A stretch of DNA of 54,993 nucleotides. It comes from Deltaproteobacteria bacterium (GTDB taxonomy: Bacteria > Desulfobacterota > Desulfobulbia > Desulfobulbales > Desulfurivibrionaceae). The stretch spans positions 1 to 54,993 of the forward strand of contig DUZU01000020.1 in NCBI GenBank assembly GCA_013349285.1, given 5' to 3'. The notes under the pieces were generated by a model. It was given only the letters and a program-made list of their open reading frames with translations, was not told the origin of the DNA and did not search any database. Position numbers and translations under genes: made by a program. Within the stretch, counting starts at the first letter, position 1. Each line of letters starts with the position of its first letter. Below are positions 46,199 through 54,605 of this stretch, one piece after another.

Positions 46199-47212
46199 AT
46201 GGCCGAAGCAATGCTGCCGCCCTTTATCCAATTTATGCTCCAGCCGGAGATTTATCCCCATCCGGTCTCCGAGGTAACCCTGGTTCAGACCCATATCTCC
46301 TATGTATTACTGGCCGGTGATTATGTCTATAAGATTAAAAAACCGGTTGATTTCGGCTTTCTTAATTTTACCACCCTTGAAAAACGGCGCCATTTTTGCG
46401 AGCAGGAGCTGGTGCTTAACCGGCGGTTATGTCCCGACCTCTATCTGGGGCTGGCGACTGTTACTCAGGAAGGCGACACCTTTGCCCTGGATGGAGCCGG
46501 CGTGCCGGTTGACTATGCGGTGAAGATGGCCCGGATGCCGGAAGAGGCCATGATGGCCAAGGCCATTGCCCGGGGGGAGGTAACCGAGTCCACCCTCGAT
46601 GCCATTGTCGATCTTCTGGTGCCCTTTTACGAAAAAGCCGATGGCGGCGAGCAGATTAAAGAGTTTGGCACGGCCAAGGCGGTGAGTGTTAATGTCCTGG
46701 AGAATTTCGAACAAACCCAAGGCTTTATCGGCTGTCCGGCCTTGAGCCAAGCCCAGTTTGATGCGATCAGCAGCTATGCCCGGGATTTTCTCGGCAAGCA
46801 GGATCTTTTTGCGAGCCGGATTCAGGCCGGCCGGGTTCGTGATTGCCATGGCGATCTTTATTCCGCCAATATCTGCCTGGCCGATGAGATCTATATTTTT
46901 GATTGTATCGAGTTTAACCAGCGCTTCCGTTATTGCGATGTGGCCAGCGATGTGGCCTTTCTGGCCATGGATCTCGATTTTCACGGGCTGGCCCCTCTCT
47001 CCGACTATTTTATCAGCCGTTTCTGCGGAGCGTCCGGTGACAGCGATCTGAAAAAGATGCTCAATTTTTACAAGTGTTACCGGGCCTATGTTCGCGGTAA
47101 AATCGGTCTGTTCACCGCCCATGCCCCCGAGGTGGATGAGGTAACCAAACAAGGCTGCTTTGCCCAGGCCAAAAAATATTTCGAGTTGGCAGAGCGTTAT
47201 GCAACGGCCTGA
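46199..47212 (+). CDS. Aminoglycoside-phosphotransferase-like kinase (COG2187 type)
   Basis: The 337-residue protein has YVYKIKKPVDFGFL (N-lobe Lys), the catalytic CHGDLYSANICL (HGD 217-219, Asn224) and the metal Asp in IFDCIEFN (235). The layout is the APH/choline-kinase fold. In many bacteria this domain is fused to the P-loop kinase encoded next; here they are separate genes overlapping by 14 bases. The substrate is unknown; resistance is not implied. Confidence 0.85.
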   Translation: MAEAMLPPFIQFMLQPEIYPHPVSEVTLVQTHISYVLLAGDYVYKIKKPVDFGFLNFTTLEKRRHFCEQELVLNRRLCPDLYLGLATVTQEGDTFALDGAGVPVDYAVKMARMPEEAMMAKAIARGEVTESTLDAIVDLLVPFYEKADGGEQIKEFGTAKAVSVNVLENFEQTQGFIGCPALSQAQFDAISSYARDFLGKQDLFASRIQAGRVRDCHGDLYSANICLADEIYIFDCIEFNQRFRYCDVASDVAFLAMDLDFHGLAPLSDYFISRFCGASGDSDLKKMLNFYKCYRAYVRGKIGLFTAHAPEVDEVTKQGCFAQAKKYFELAERYATA

Positions 47213-47765
47213 GTTTTTCGTATTTTTCGGGCTGATCGCCACCGGCAAAAGCACGGTGGCGCAAGCCTGGGCCGACCAGCGAGGGCTTACTTATTATAAC
47301 TCCGATGTGGTCCGCAAGGAGCTTGCCGGGCTTGCTCCGTCGGCCTCCCGCCAGGAGGCGGTGGGGCAGGGCATTTACTCCAGCGACTTCAGCCGCAAGA
47401 CCTACACCGCTTTGCTGGAGCGGGCCGAGTCCGACTTGACGGCGGGCAGGGGGGTGGTGCTTGACGCCTCTTATCAGGGCAAGGAGGAGAGGCAGCGGGT
47501 GCGGGATCTTGCCGCTCGGCTGGGGGTTAATCTCTGTTTCGTGCTCTGCTCCTGTCCGGAGTTGGAAATGAAACGGCGGATGGAGCAACGGGCTCTCGAT
47601 CCCAACGCGGTTTCCGATGGCCGCTGGGAGATTTATCTCAAGCAGAAGGAGCGCTTCGAGGTGCCCGATGAGCTGTCCGGCGCCGAGTTTATCGAGCTGT
47701 CCACCGATCTGCCGGTTAATGATCTGCTGCACAATCTTTTATCAATGGTTGAGGAGAAATTATGA
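47199..47765 (+). CDS. P-loop kinase (AAA_33/COG0645 type)
   Basis: ATG 47199 lies inside the end of the preceding gene. The 188-residue protein has Walker A GLIATGKST (11-19), the acceptor-side YYNSDVVRKELAG and VVLDASYQGKEERQRVRDLA, and an Arg-rich lid. It is a small-molecule or RNA-end kinase-like protein of unknown substrate. It overlaps the NIL-ferredoxin gene by an ATGA, so all three genes are translationally coupled. Confidence 0.85.
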   Translation: MQRPEFFVFFGLIATGKSTVAQAWADQRGLTYYNSDVVRKELAGLAPSASRQEAVGQGIYSSDFSRKTYTALLERAESDLTAGRGVVLDASYQGKEERQRVRDLAARLGVNLCFVLCSCPELEMKRRMEQRALDPNAVSDGRWEIYLKQKERFEVPDELSGAEFIELSTDLPVNDLLHNLLSMVEEKL

Positions 47766-48193
47766 ACACCCGCATTTATGTTTTGAAATTTCCCAAAGAG
47801 GTTATCGATCAGCCGATAATCTGTCATCTGGTCAAGAAATTCGATATCGAGTTCAATATCCTCAAGGCCACTATTCTTTTGCAGCAGGAAGGGGTCATGG
47901 TCATCGAGTTCATCGGCCATGCCGCCAATATCAAGAAGGGGATAACCTATCTCAAGGATCTCGGGGTCAAGGTGCAGTCCATGGCCGGCAATATCAGCCG
48001 GGATGAGGAGAAATGTTACCAGTGCGGCGCCTGCACCGGCGTTTGTCCTACCGGCGCTTTGTCTCTTACCCGGCCGGAGATGGCGGTTCCCTTTGCGGAG
48101 GATAAGTGCACCGCCTGTGGTCTCTGTGTCGCTGTTTGTCCGGCGCGGGCCATGACGGTTTCCTTGAACGGTAATTTGGACCTTGCTGCCTGA
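47762..48193 (+). CDS. NIL-domain ferredoxin with two [4Fe-4S] clusters
   Basis: Residues 1-76 form an NIL domain, the amino-acid-sensing module also found behind MetN transporters. Residues 82-135 are a two-cluster ferredoxin with Cys85, 88, 91, 95 and Cys116, 119, 122, 126. NIL-ferredoxins occur in methanogens and sulfate reducers and are linked to making homocysteine from sulfide, so this one may serve sulfur assimilation. Its coupling to two kinase-like genes is unusual. Confidence 0.9.
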   Translation: MNTRIYVLKFPKEVIDQPIICHLVKKFDIEFNILKATILLQQEGVMVIEFIGHAANIKKGITYLKDLGVKVQSMAGNISRDEEKCYQCGACTGVCPTGALSLTRPEMAVPFAEDKCTACGLCVAVCPARAMTVSLNGNLDLAA

Positions 48194-48981
48194 TATTCTT
48201 CTTGATGGCCCTGTTTAGTCTCCCCCCTGTCTTCCGGGCAGGGGGGCACGGTCGGGATCGGGCCGCCGGTTTGTTTCGAGGTCGTGGCGGGGTGCTTTCT
48301 TGTGCAAGGTTAAGGCCGGGTGTCGGCGCATTTTTTTTTGCCGCGACTCTTTCCTGATCCCTGCCTTTGATTTTTTTTAGCCTAAGGCTATTCTGTATTC
48401 TCCTGTGATCTTCCTCCCTGTTTGGTGCCAAGTTTGAGCCGGAGTAGAAATTTTTCGCTGGGTCGGCGCCTGTCTCGCATAATGATCGTCTTGCCATCGT
48501 CAAGTTATTTTGCCTGAGCTGATTTTGTCGCTGGTAAATTTACGCGACCCAAACAGTCCAGATCAAGTTTCTGTTTTTATCAATTTCTTTATCCGCAAAA
48601 AAAAATCCCGGTGCTCGGCAATCGATATTTGTTTTTTTGCTCTTTTTTTTGATCAGTTCATTTTTTTTGCATTTAACTTGGCTGCCTGCGACCTGTTTTG
48701 CCCCAAAATATAGGACAAACCAACCGAATTGAATATTTGAGCCGTAAATGCCTCTCTCGGCCGTTTTTATTGTTTGTCGGCAAAAGGTATTAGTCTGGCC
48801 CTTATCGCCCCGTGGTGGCCGCTTATCGCGCTTTGGGTGTGGAGGCCTTTGTTTATAAGGGTTTGCTAGGGGGGTGGGGATAATTTCGGCTTAATATGAC
48901 TTTTTAACAGTTGCGGGGTCTTGGCTAAGGGGTGGCTTTGTGTCGGAGGAGCTTGTTTGTTGTGCTGGTAATGTGGAGAGG
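48194..48981. other. 0.8-kb region without a supported gene
   Basis: The stretch has many homopolymer T and A runs and stops in all frames; short open frames such as 48510-48713 lack a ribosome-binding site and a sensible composition. A GC hairpin CCCCCCTG/CAGGGGGG (48222-48229 with 48239-48246) may end the upstream operon although no U-tract follows. Nothing else recognisable was seen. It could be a decayed gene or an RNA-coding region. Confidence 0.5.
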
Positions 48982-49027
48982 TTTAAACAGGCGGCTTTCG
49001 GCAAACAGCGAAAGCCGCCTGTTTAAA
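48982..49027 (-). terminator. Long hairpin after the RCKP gene
   Basis: Arms 48982-49000 and 49009-49027 are perfect 19-bp complements with an 8-base loop, directly touching the stop codon. No long U-tract follows on the minus strand, so it may stabilise the mRNA end or work with other factors. Confidence 0.7.
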
Positions 49028-49177
49028 TTATTTCTTTGATTTGCAGGCGCAACCGCAACCGGATGATTGTGACTCATCTTTTACCATGCACCCCGTCTCG
49101 CTGCACTGGGGACATTTTTTGGGTTTGCATCTTCCTTCTTTGGTGGCGCCGCATTTTTCGCATTTAAAAATAGCCAT
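49028..49177 (-). CDS. RCKP-type rubredoxin-like small protein
   Basis: The 49-residue protein reads MAIFKCEKCGATKEGRC at the start and then KPKKCPQC. CEKCG and CPQC form a rubredoxin-like four-Cys metal site, and the RCKP sequence is the family signature. The Cys-rich tail (CGCACKSKK) gives five further Cys after CPQC. It probably binds iron or zinc. AGGAG precedes the ATG (complement of 49175-49177). It lies 19 bases behind the cupin gene, so they form an operon. Confidence 0.88.
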   Translation of the reverse strand: MAIFKCEKCGATKEGRCKPKKCPQCSETGCMVKDESQSSGCGCACKSKK

Positions 49178-49196
49178 GATTTGTGCTCCTTTTGTT

Positions 49197-49577
49197 TTAT
49201 TTGTAAAATTCTGGTTCCTGGATCATAATTTCAGTGTCATGGTGAGCGTAGGGCGGGGTGCAACAGCAAAGGATTTTCAATGTGCTGTCCCCGGTGTTTT
49301 CTATCTTGTGCGGGGTTCCCGGCCGAATCAGGATGCTGTCTCCTTGGTGGACCATTATTTTTCGGTCGCCAAGGGTCATGGCCCCGGCGCCTGCAGTGAT
49401 AAAGTAAATCTCCTCGCTAGACTTGTGGCAATGCAGTAAGGTTGCGCTGTTGGCCGGCACCGATGCTTCGGCGAGGCTTTGCCGACAGCCGGGTTGCAGA
49501 TTGGGATGGATGAGTTCCCTGATGGTCGATCCGTCTTTTGTCAGGTATGGTTGGCAATCTTGGTATCGCTGCCGCAT
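49197..49577 (-). CDS. Cupin-domain protein
   Basis: The 126-residue single cupin has motif 1 LLHCHKSSEEIYFITAGAGAMTLG with metal-ligand His and Glu residues and motif 2 HQGDSILIRPGTPHKIEN with the last His. It is a small metal-binding beta-barrel of unknown substrate. The motif is of the mannose-6-phosphate-isomerase-like style. It is operonic with the RCKP protein and divergent from the M20 peptidase gene. Confidence 0.88.
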   Translation of the reverse strand: MRQRYQDCQPYLTKDGSTIRELIHPNLQPGCRQSLAEASVPANSATLLHCHKSSEEIYFITAGAGAMTLGDRKIMVHQGDSILIRPGTPHKIENTGDSTLKILCCCTPPYAHHDTEIMIQEPEFYK

Positions 49578-49674
49578 AATCTTATGTGTGTCGAGGTTAA
49601 CTGGATAGAAACTATTTAGTAATAATTATCATATGTGCCTTTAGTATTCAATAAATAATTTAACTGGGGTTATA

Positions 49675-50823
49675 ATGAATATTCTCCGTGAGCGTCTAGC
49701 TCAAACATTTGTGGAGTTGTGTGAAATTGACAGCCCTTCGTGGCGGGAAAAGAAGTTGTCGATTTGCCTGCAAAAACTTTATCGGGGTGAATTTGCCGAC
49801 GCCCAACTTGCCGAAGATTCATCTGCGCTGGCGACCGGCTCGGACTGTAATAATCTGGTCGTTCATTTTCCGGGCAGTGCCGCCCTTGAGCCTCTCTTTT
49901 TTAGTTGTCACCTGGATACGGTGGCCCCCAGTATCGGGGTCAGGGTAAGGCGTGACGGCACCAGGTTTTATAGTGCCGGGGATACCGTTCTCGGCGGCGA
50001 CGACAAGGCCGGCATTGCCATTGTTATTGAAGCGATGCGTTATATTAAGGAAAATTCCTTGGCGCACGCGCCGGTGGATTTTGTCTATACCACCTGTGAA
50101 GAGGTCGGCTTGCTCGGGGCCAAGAGCCTCGACCGCTCTCTGCTCCGTGCCAAGATGGGCTATGCTCTCGACAGCACCGGTATTGATCTGGCCGTGATCG
50201 GGGCGCCTGCTTCAAGCCATCTGACTATCGATATTACCGGAGCGGCGGCCCATGCCGGTCTTCATCCCGAGCGGGGGGTGAGCGCTATCCAATTGGCAGC
50301 CCAGGCTATTGCCGGTTTAACCCTTGGTCGTCTTGATCATCAGTCAACCGCCAATATCGGCATTGTGCAGGGCGGCAAGGCAACCAATATCATTCCCGAA
50401 AACATTCACATTGAAGGAGAGGTCCGCAGTCATGACCCGCACCTCTTGCAAGAGCATGTGCAGACCGTGCGCCGATCTTTCGAGGAGGTTGTTGCCAAGT
50501 GGGCTCCGGCTCCGGGCGCGGAATTGCCGGATGATTTTCGGCCCATCCTCGATTTTGGGGTTTCCGAAGAATATCCGCTGATGAAGCTCTCCCCCCAGGA
50601 TCCGGTGGTGCGGCGGGTAGGGGCCGCCGCTGAGCAGCTCGGCCGCGAGATAAATTTTATCGTGGCCGGCGGCGGGAGTGATGCCAATATTTTTAACGGA
50701 CTTGGCTTGCCCACTGCTATTCTCGGGATCGGCATGGACCATGTTCACAGCACCGACGAATCCATCGATCTCAATGATATGGTGCGCACCTGTGAGCTTG
50801 TTATTTCGCTGTTAACTTCTTGA
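49675..50823 (+). CDS. M20-family metallopeptidase (PepT/CPG2-like)
   Basis: The 382-residue protein has the zinc motifs SCHLDTVAP, LGGDDKAG and TTCEEVGLLGA, a dimerisation domain with AAAHAGLHPERGVSAIQ, and the closing GGGSDANIFNGLGLP. It probably cleaves a di- or tripeptide or acyl amino acid in the cytoplasm. Its stop lies 13 bases before the parS palindrome. Confidence 0.92.
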   Translation: MNILRERLAQTFVELCEIDSPSWREKKLSICLQKLYRGEFADAQLAEDSSALATGSDCNNLVVHFPGSAALEPLFFSCHLDTVAPSIGVRVRRDGTRFYSAGDTVLGGDDKAGIAIVIEAMRYIKENSLAHAPVDFVYTTCEEVGLLGAKSLDRSLLRAKMGYALDSTGIDLAVIGAPASSHLTIDITGAAAHAGLHPERGVSAIQLAAQAIAGLTLGRLDHQSTANIGIVQGGKATNIIPENIHIEGEVRSHDPHLLQEHVQTVRRSFEEVVAKWAPAPGAELPDDFRPILDFGVSEEYPLMKLSPQDPVVRRVGAAAEQLGREINFIVAGGGSDANIFNGLGLPTAILGIGMDHVHSTDESIDLNDMVRTCELVISLLTS

Positions 50824-50836
50824 AATTTTGCCTAAA

Positions 50837-50868
50837 AGCGCAGATGTTTCACGTGAAACATCTGCGCT
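50837..50868. promoter_or_regulatory. parS centromere site
   Basis: TGTTTCACGTGAAACA (50845-50860) is a perfect match to the bacterial parS consensus. It lies in a perfect 32-bp palindrome (50837-50868), so the symmetry extends 8 bases each way. It is 160 bases upstream of parA. ParB loads here, placing this part of the chromosome near the replication origin. Confidence 0.97.
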
Positions 50869-51027
50869 GCCCTCCTGTTTTCGCGGTAAAAAAAACAAAA
50901 AAAATCAGATAAAGAGTAGGGACGAGCCGACTTTGTTGTGTTAAAGTATCGGATAAATGGTTTCGACCATCTTTCGGTGGCCGGGCGGGTCGGTGGTTTG
51001 TCAAAATTTGCAGCAGGAGAGAGTGGA

Positions 51028-51840
51028 ATGTCGCAACAGGCAAAGGTTGTCGCCTTAGCAAACCAGAAAGGCGGAGTGGGGAAGAGTACGACGGCAATCA
51101 ATCTTGCCGCCTCGTTGTCCTTGTTGGGGAAAAAAGTCCTGGTTGTCGATTCCGACCCCCAGGGCAACACCTCTAGCGGGCTGGGGGTAACCGGCGAGGG
51201 GCGCAAGCCCCATCTCTATCAGTGTTATATGGATGAGGCCCCCCTGGGCGAGGCCATTAAGCCGGTGGCGGATTTGAAAAAACTTTTCGTGGTGCCGACT
51301 CAGATTGATCTCATCGGGGTCGAGGTCGAGTTGATGGGGGCGGTAAAGCGGGAGCGAATTCTGGGTAATCTTTTGGATTCGGTGCGCGGGGAGTATGATT
51401 ATATCTTTATTGATTGCCCGCCCTCTTTGGGGCTGTTGACCATCAACGCCCTGACCGCCGCCGATTCGGTGCTGATCCCCATGCAGTGTGAATATTTCGC
51501 CCTTGAGGGTTTAAGCCAGTTGGTGCGAACCATCCGGTTGGTTAAGAATTCATACAACCGTAAGCTCTCCATCGAAGGGCTGCTGCTCACCATGTTTGAT
51601 GGCCGTAATCGGCTGACCCATCAGGTGGCCACCGAGGTGGATAAGCATTTCAAGGGAAGGGTTTATAAGACGGTTATTCCCCGTAATGTCCGGTTGAGCG
51701 AAAGCTCCAGCCATGGGAAGCCGGTGATTATGTATGATAAGCGTTCGGCCGGGGCGGTTAGCTATCTCAGCCTGGGTCGAGAGTTTTTGCGGAAGCAGAA
51801 TGCCGCGGCAGCAAGTAAAAAAGGGGGGAGCGATGAGTAA
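51028..51840 (+). CDS. parA: Chromosome-partitioning ATPase ParA (Soj)
   Basis: ATG 51028 has GGAGA upstream and begins the family core; 30 upstream codons in the open frame are ignored. The 270-residue protein has the deviant Walker A KGGVGKST (14-21), VVDSDPQGN, FIDCPPSLGLL and PMQCEYFALEGL. It is a short chromosomal ParA without the helix-turn-helix region of plasmid types. It overlaps parB by 8 bases. Confidence 0.96.
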   Translation: MSQQAKVVALANQKGGVGKSTTAINLAASLSLLGKKVLVVDSDPQGNTSSGLGVTGEGRKPHLYQCYMDEAPLGEAIKPVADLKKLFVVPTQIDLIGVEVELMGAVKRERILGNLLDSVRGEYDYIFIDCPPSLGLLTINALTAADSVLIPMQCEYFALEGLSQLVRTIRLVKNSYNRKLSIEGLLLTMFDGRNRLTHQVATEVDKHFKGRVYKTVIPRNVRLSESSSHGKPVIMYDKRSAGAVSYLSLGREFLRKQNAAAASKKGGSDE

Positions 51841-52705
51841 GCAGAGTGGATTGGGAAAAGGGCTGGAAGCGCTGTTGCCGAAATCTGAGGCCGAGGCCGG
51901 AGATTTCTTTGTCTGTGCCATTGAATCCATTGAGCCGAACCCCCATCAGCCACGAAAAACGATTGACGATGAGGCCTTGCGACAGTTGGCCGACTCAATC
52001 AGGGAAAAAGGGGTGTTGCTGCCCCTGGTGGTCTGCGAGGCCGACAACGGGATGTATCAGATAATCGCCGGGGAGCGCCGCTGGCGGGCCGCTCAATTGG
52101 CCGGGCTCGACGAGCTGCCGGTGCTGGTCAAGGACGTCTGTCCCATTGATCGATTTGAGTTGGCCTTGATCGAAAATATCCAGCGCCAGGATTTGAATCC
52201 CCTGGAGGAGGCCGAGGCCTATCTGCGCCTGGTCAAGGAGTTTGGCCTTACCCAGGAAGAGGTGGCCAAGCGGGTGGGCAAGGAGCGGTCCACGGTGGCC
52301 AATGCCCTGCGGATTAACCAGTTGCCGGACTTTGCCAAGGAAGACCTGTTGAACGGGGTGTTGTCCATGGGCCATGGTCGGGTGCTGCTCGGCCTTAATG
52401 ATGAAAAAACAATGCGTGAAGTGCGGGATGAAATAGTCAAGCTTGGCTTGAATGTCCGGCAGGCCGAGAGCCTGGCCCAAAAAAATAAAAACAAAAAAGG
52501 CAATGTCGCCGGCAAGAAAAACAAAAAAATCTCCAACCCGCTGCCTGAATCATATTGCCGTACGGTGAGCACCGGGCTGGTCAATTATCTGGGCACCAAG
52601 GCCAAGGTTGTGCAAAAAGGCAGCCGGGGCCGGGTGGAGATTGAGTATTCATCCCTGGAAGAACTGGAACGGTTGATGGCTCTTATCCTGCGGGATGCAA
52701 AATAA
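51833..52705 (+). CDS. parB: Chromosome-partitioning protein ParB (Spo0J)
   Basis: ATG 51833 (MSKQSGLGKGLEALLP) is the family start and overlaps the parA end. The 290-residue protein has the ParA-interacting N-terminus, CTP-binding motif GERRWRA (80-86) and ENIQRQDLNPLEEA (114-127), and the helix-turn-helix that recognises parS. A Lys/Asn-rich linker (about 220-240) precedes the C-terminal dimerisation domain. Confidence 0.97.
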   Translation: MSKQSGLGKGLEALLPKSEAEAGDFFVCAIESIEPNPHQPRKTIDDEALRQLADSIREKGVLLPLVVCEADNGMYQIIAGERRWRAAQLAGLDELPVLVKDVCPIDRFELALIENIQRQDLNPLEEAEAYLRLVKEFGLTQEEVAKRVGKERSTVANALRINQLPDFAKEDLLNGVLSMGHGRVLLGLNDEKTMREVRDEIVKLGLNVRQAESLAQKNKNKKGNVAGKKNKKISNPLPESYCRTVSTGLVNYLGTKAKVVQKGSRGRVEIEYSSLEELERLMALILRDAK

Positions 52706-52765
52706 GAGCGGCGGTAAGTCAACTCAATAGCTGGTTAAACTCTGCTCAATAAAGAATGTTATCAG

Positions 52766-53560
52766 ATGACTCAATATCAAACTTTGGCTGAGGTAGTCAA
52801 AAAAGAACAAATAGCGGCGGACATTTTTCGCCTTACCCTACGCGCCCCTGAGATTGCCGGTTGTGCGCGGCCCGGGCAATTTGTAATGGTGCGGGCCATG
52901 GCCGGGATTGATCCTCTGCTGCGAAGACCTTTTTCCATTCATCAGGTCAGCAGCGAAGGCAATATCCAAATTCTCTTTAAAAGGTTGGGGAAGGGCACGA
53001 CTTTGCTCGCCCGGCTTGAGGCGGGTGAACAGCTGGATCTGGTTGGCCCGCTCGGGAATGGCTTTGATCTGAATGGGCCGGGCAAAGTCTGTTTGGTCGG
53101 CGGCGGGATGGGGATTGCCCCCCTTTATTTTTTGGCCCGGGAATTTCTGCGGCAGTCAATTCCGCCGCGCCTGACCGTGATGCTCGGCGCCAGGACCAGG
53201 GAAGAACTGGTTACCGTGGCCAATGATTTTAAGGATCTTGGGGTTAATGATCTTTCTCTTGCCACCGATGACGGCACCTTGGGGCACCATGGCTTGGTTC
53301 TTGATCTGATGGGGCGGCAGATGGCCCGGGAGGATCAATGGTCGGTTTATACCTGCGGCCCCCATCCCATGATGAAGGCGGTGGCTGAAATGGCACGGCA
53401 AAACGAATGGTTATGCAGTGTCTCCCTCGAGACCATGATGGCCTGCGGGATCTCCGCCTGTCTGGGTTGCGCTATCCCCAGGGCGGGGTTGAACGGAAAT
53501 TATCTTCATGTTTGTAAAGATGGACCAGTGTTTGATGCGGGAGAAGTGGCATGGCTGTAG
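52766..53560 (+). CDS. pyrK: Dihydroorotate dehydrogenase electron-transfer subunit
   Basis: The 264-residue protein has the FAD domain (RPFSIHQ), NAD-pyrophosphate region [13 protein letters not shown] and a [2Fe-2S] site with Cys227, 232, 235 and 250. It passes electrons from dihydroorotate oxidation to NAD+, using PyrD as partner. It overlaps pyrD by 10 bases. The sequence could also suit a sulfide-dehydrogenase-like subunit, but the adjacent pyrD decides the call. Confidence 0.94.
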   Translation: MTQYQTLAEVVKKEQIAADIFRLTLRAPEIAGCARPGQFVMVRAMAGIDPLLRRPFSIHQVSSEGNIQILFKRLGKGTTLLARLEAGEQLDLVGPLGNGFDLNGPGKVCLVGGGMGIAPLYFLAREFLRQSIPPRLTVMLGARTREELVTVANDFKDLGVNDLSLATDDGTLGHHGLVLDLMGRQMAREDQWSVYTCGPHPMMKAVAEMARQNEWLCSVSLETMMACGISACLGCAIPRAGLNGNYLHVCKDGPVFDAGEVAWL

Positions 53561-54474
53561 ATAAACCGGGCCTCAGCGTTAAAATAGGCGATATTTCATT
53601 TAAAAATCCAGTGCTTACGGCCTCGGGTACCTTCGGCTACGGCCGGGAGTTCGAGCCGTTCGTCAACCTGCATCGCCTGGGCGGCATTGTGGTTAAGGGG
53701 ATCTCCCTTGAGCCGCGCCGGGGCAACCCGCCGCCGAGGATTGTCGAGACCGCCGGTGGGATGTTGAATGCCATCGGCCTCGAAAATGTCGGGGTACAGC
53801 GCTTTATTGATGAGAAAATGGATTACCTGCGCGGCATCGGCACCAGGGTTATCGTCAATATCCTCGGCGACAGCCTGGACGATTATAGCCTGCTTGCCGA
53901 GAAGGTCAGCGGGGTGGCGGGGATCAGCGCCATCGAGGTCAATATCTCATGCCCCAATGTCAAAAAGGGCGGGGTGGCCTTTGGCACCGATGCCGGGATG
54001 GCGAGGGCGGTGACCGAGGCGGTATGCAGTAAAAGCGCCATTCCGGTCATTGTCAAACTCTCCCCCAATGTCACCGACATCACCGCCATTGCCAAGGCGG
54101 TCGAGGATGGCGGCGCCCATGCGGTTTCGCTGATAAATACCCTGCTCGGGATGGCCATTGATATTCGCAGCAAGCGCCCCAGGCTGGCCAATGTGGTCGG
54201 CGGCCTGTCCGGCCCGGCCATCAAGCCGGTCGCCCTGCGCATGGTCTGGCAGGTGGCCAACGCGGTGAAGATCCCGGTGATCGGCATCGGCGGGATCACC
54301 ACGGCCGAGGACGCCATCGAGTTCCTGCTGGCCGGCGCCACCGCCATTGAGGTCGGCACCGCGAACTTTGTCGACCCCTCGGCTACCGAGAAAATAGTCA
54401 ACGGCATTGAGCAGTATCTCATTGCTAATAAAATGGAAAATATTAATCAGTTGATTGGCGGCCTGCGCATCTGA
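53551..54474 (+). CDS. pyrD: Dihydroorotate dehydrogenase class 1B catalytic subunit
   Basis: The 307-residue FMN barrel has [27 protein letters not shown], the catalytic Cys134 in [11 protein letters not shown] (Cys marks class 1), and the phosphate-binding [10 protein letters not shown] and [12 protein letters not shown]. It oxidises dihydroorotate to orotate in pyrimidine synthesis. With pyrK it forms the NAD-linked heterotetramer suited to anaerobes. A terminator follows. Confidence 0.96.
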   Translation: MAVDKPGLSVKIGDISFKNPVLTASGTFGYGREFEPFVNLHRLGGIVVKGISLEPRRGNPPPRIVETAGGMLNAIGLENVGVQRFIDEKMDYLRGIGTRVIVNILGDSLDDYSLLAEKVSGVAGISAIEVNISCPNVKKGGVAFGTDAGMARAVTEAVCSKSAIPVIVKLSPNVTDITAIAKAVEDGGAHAVSLINTLLGMAIDIRSKRPRLANVVGGLSGPAIKPVALRMVWQVANAVKIPVIGIGGITTAEDAIEFLLAGATAIEVGTANFVDPSATEKIVNGIEQYLIANKMENINQLIGGLRI

Positions 54475-54502
54475 TTATATGCCGAACTTGAAAGCGCAAG
54501 AT

Positions 54503-54541
54503 CTTTGCCGGCCATTCTAGGGGATTGCCGGCAAAGTTTTT
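54503..54541 (+). terminator. Rho-independent terminator after pyrD
   Basis: A perfect 10-bp stem (CTTTGCCGGC at 54503-54512 with 54527-54536) is followed by five Ts. Confidence 0.88.
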
Positions 54542-54605
54542 GTTCGTCCCTTATCATCGCTCTGGCAGATGTTAAGCCGGGGATATTTATTTAAAGTTAG
54601 AAACT

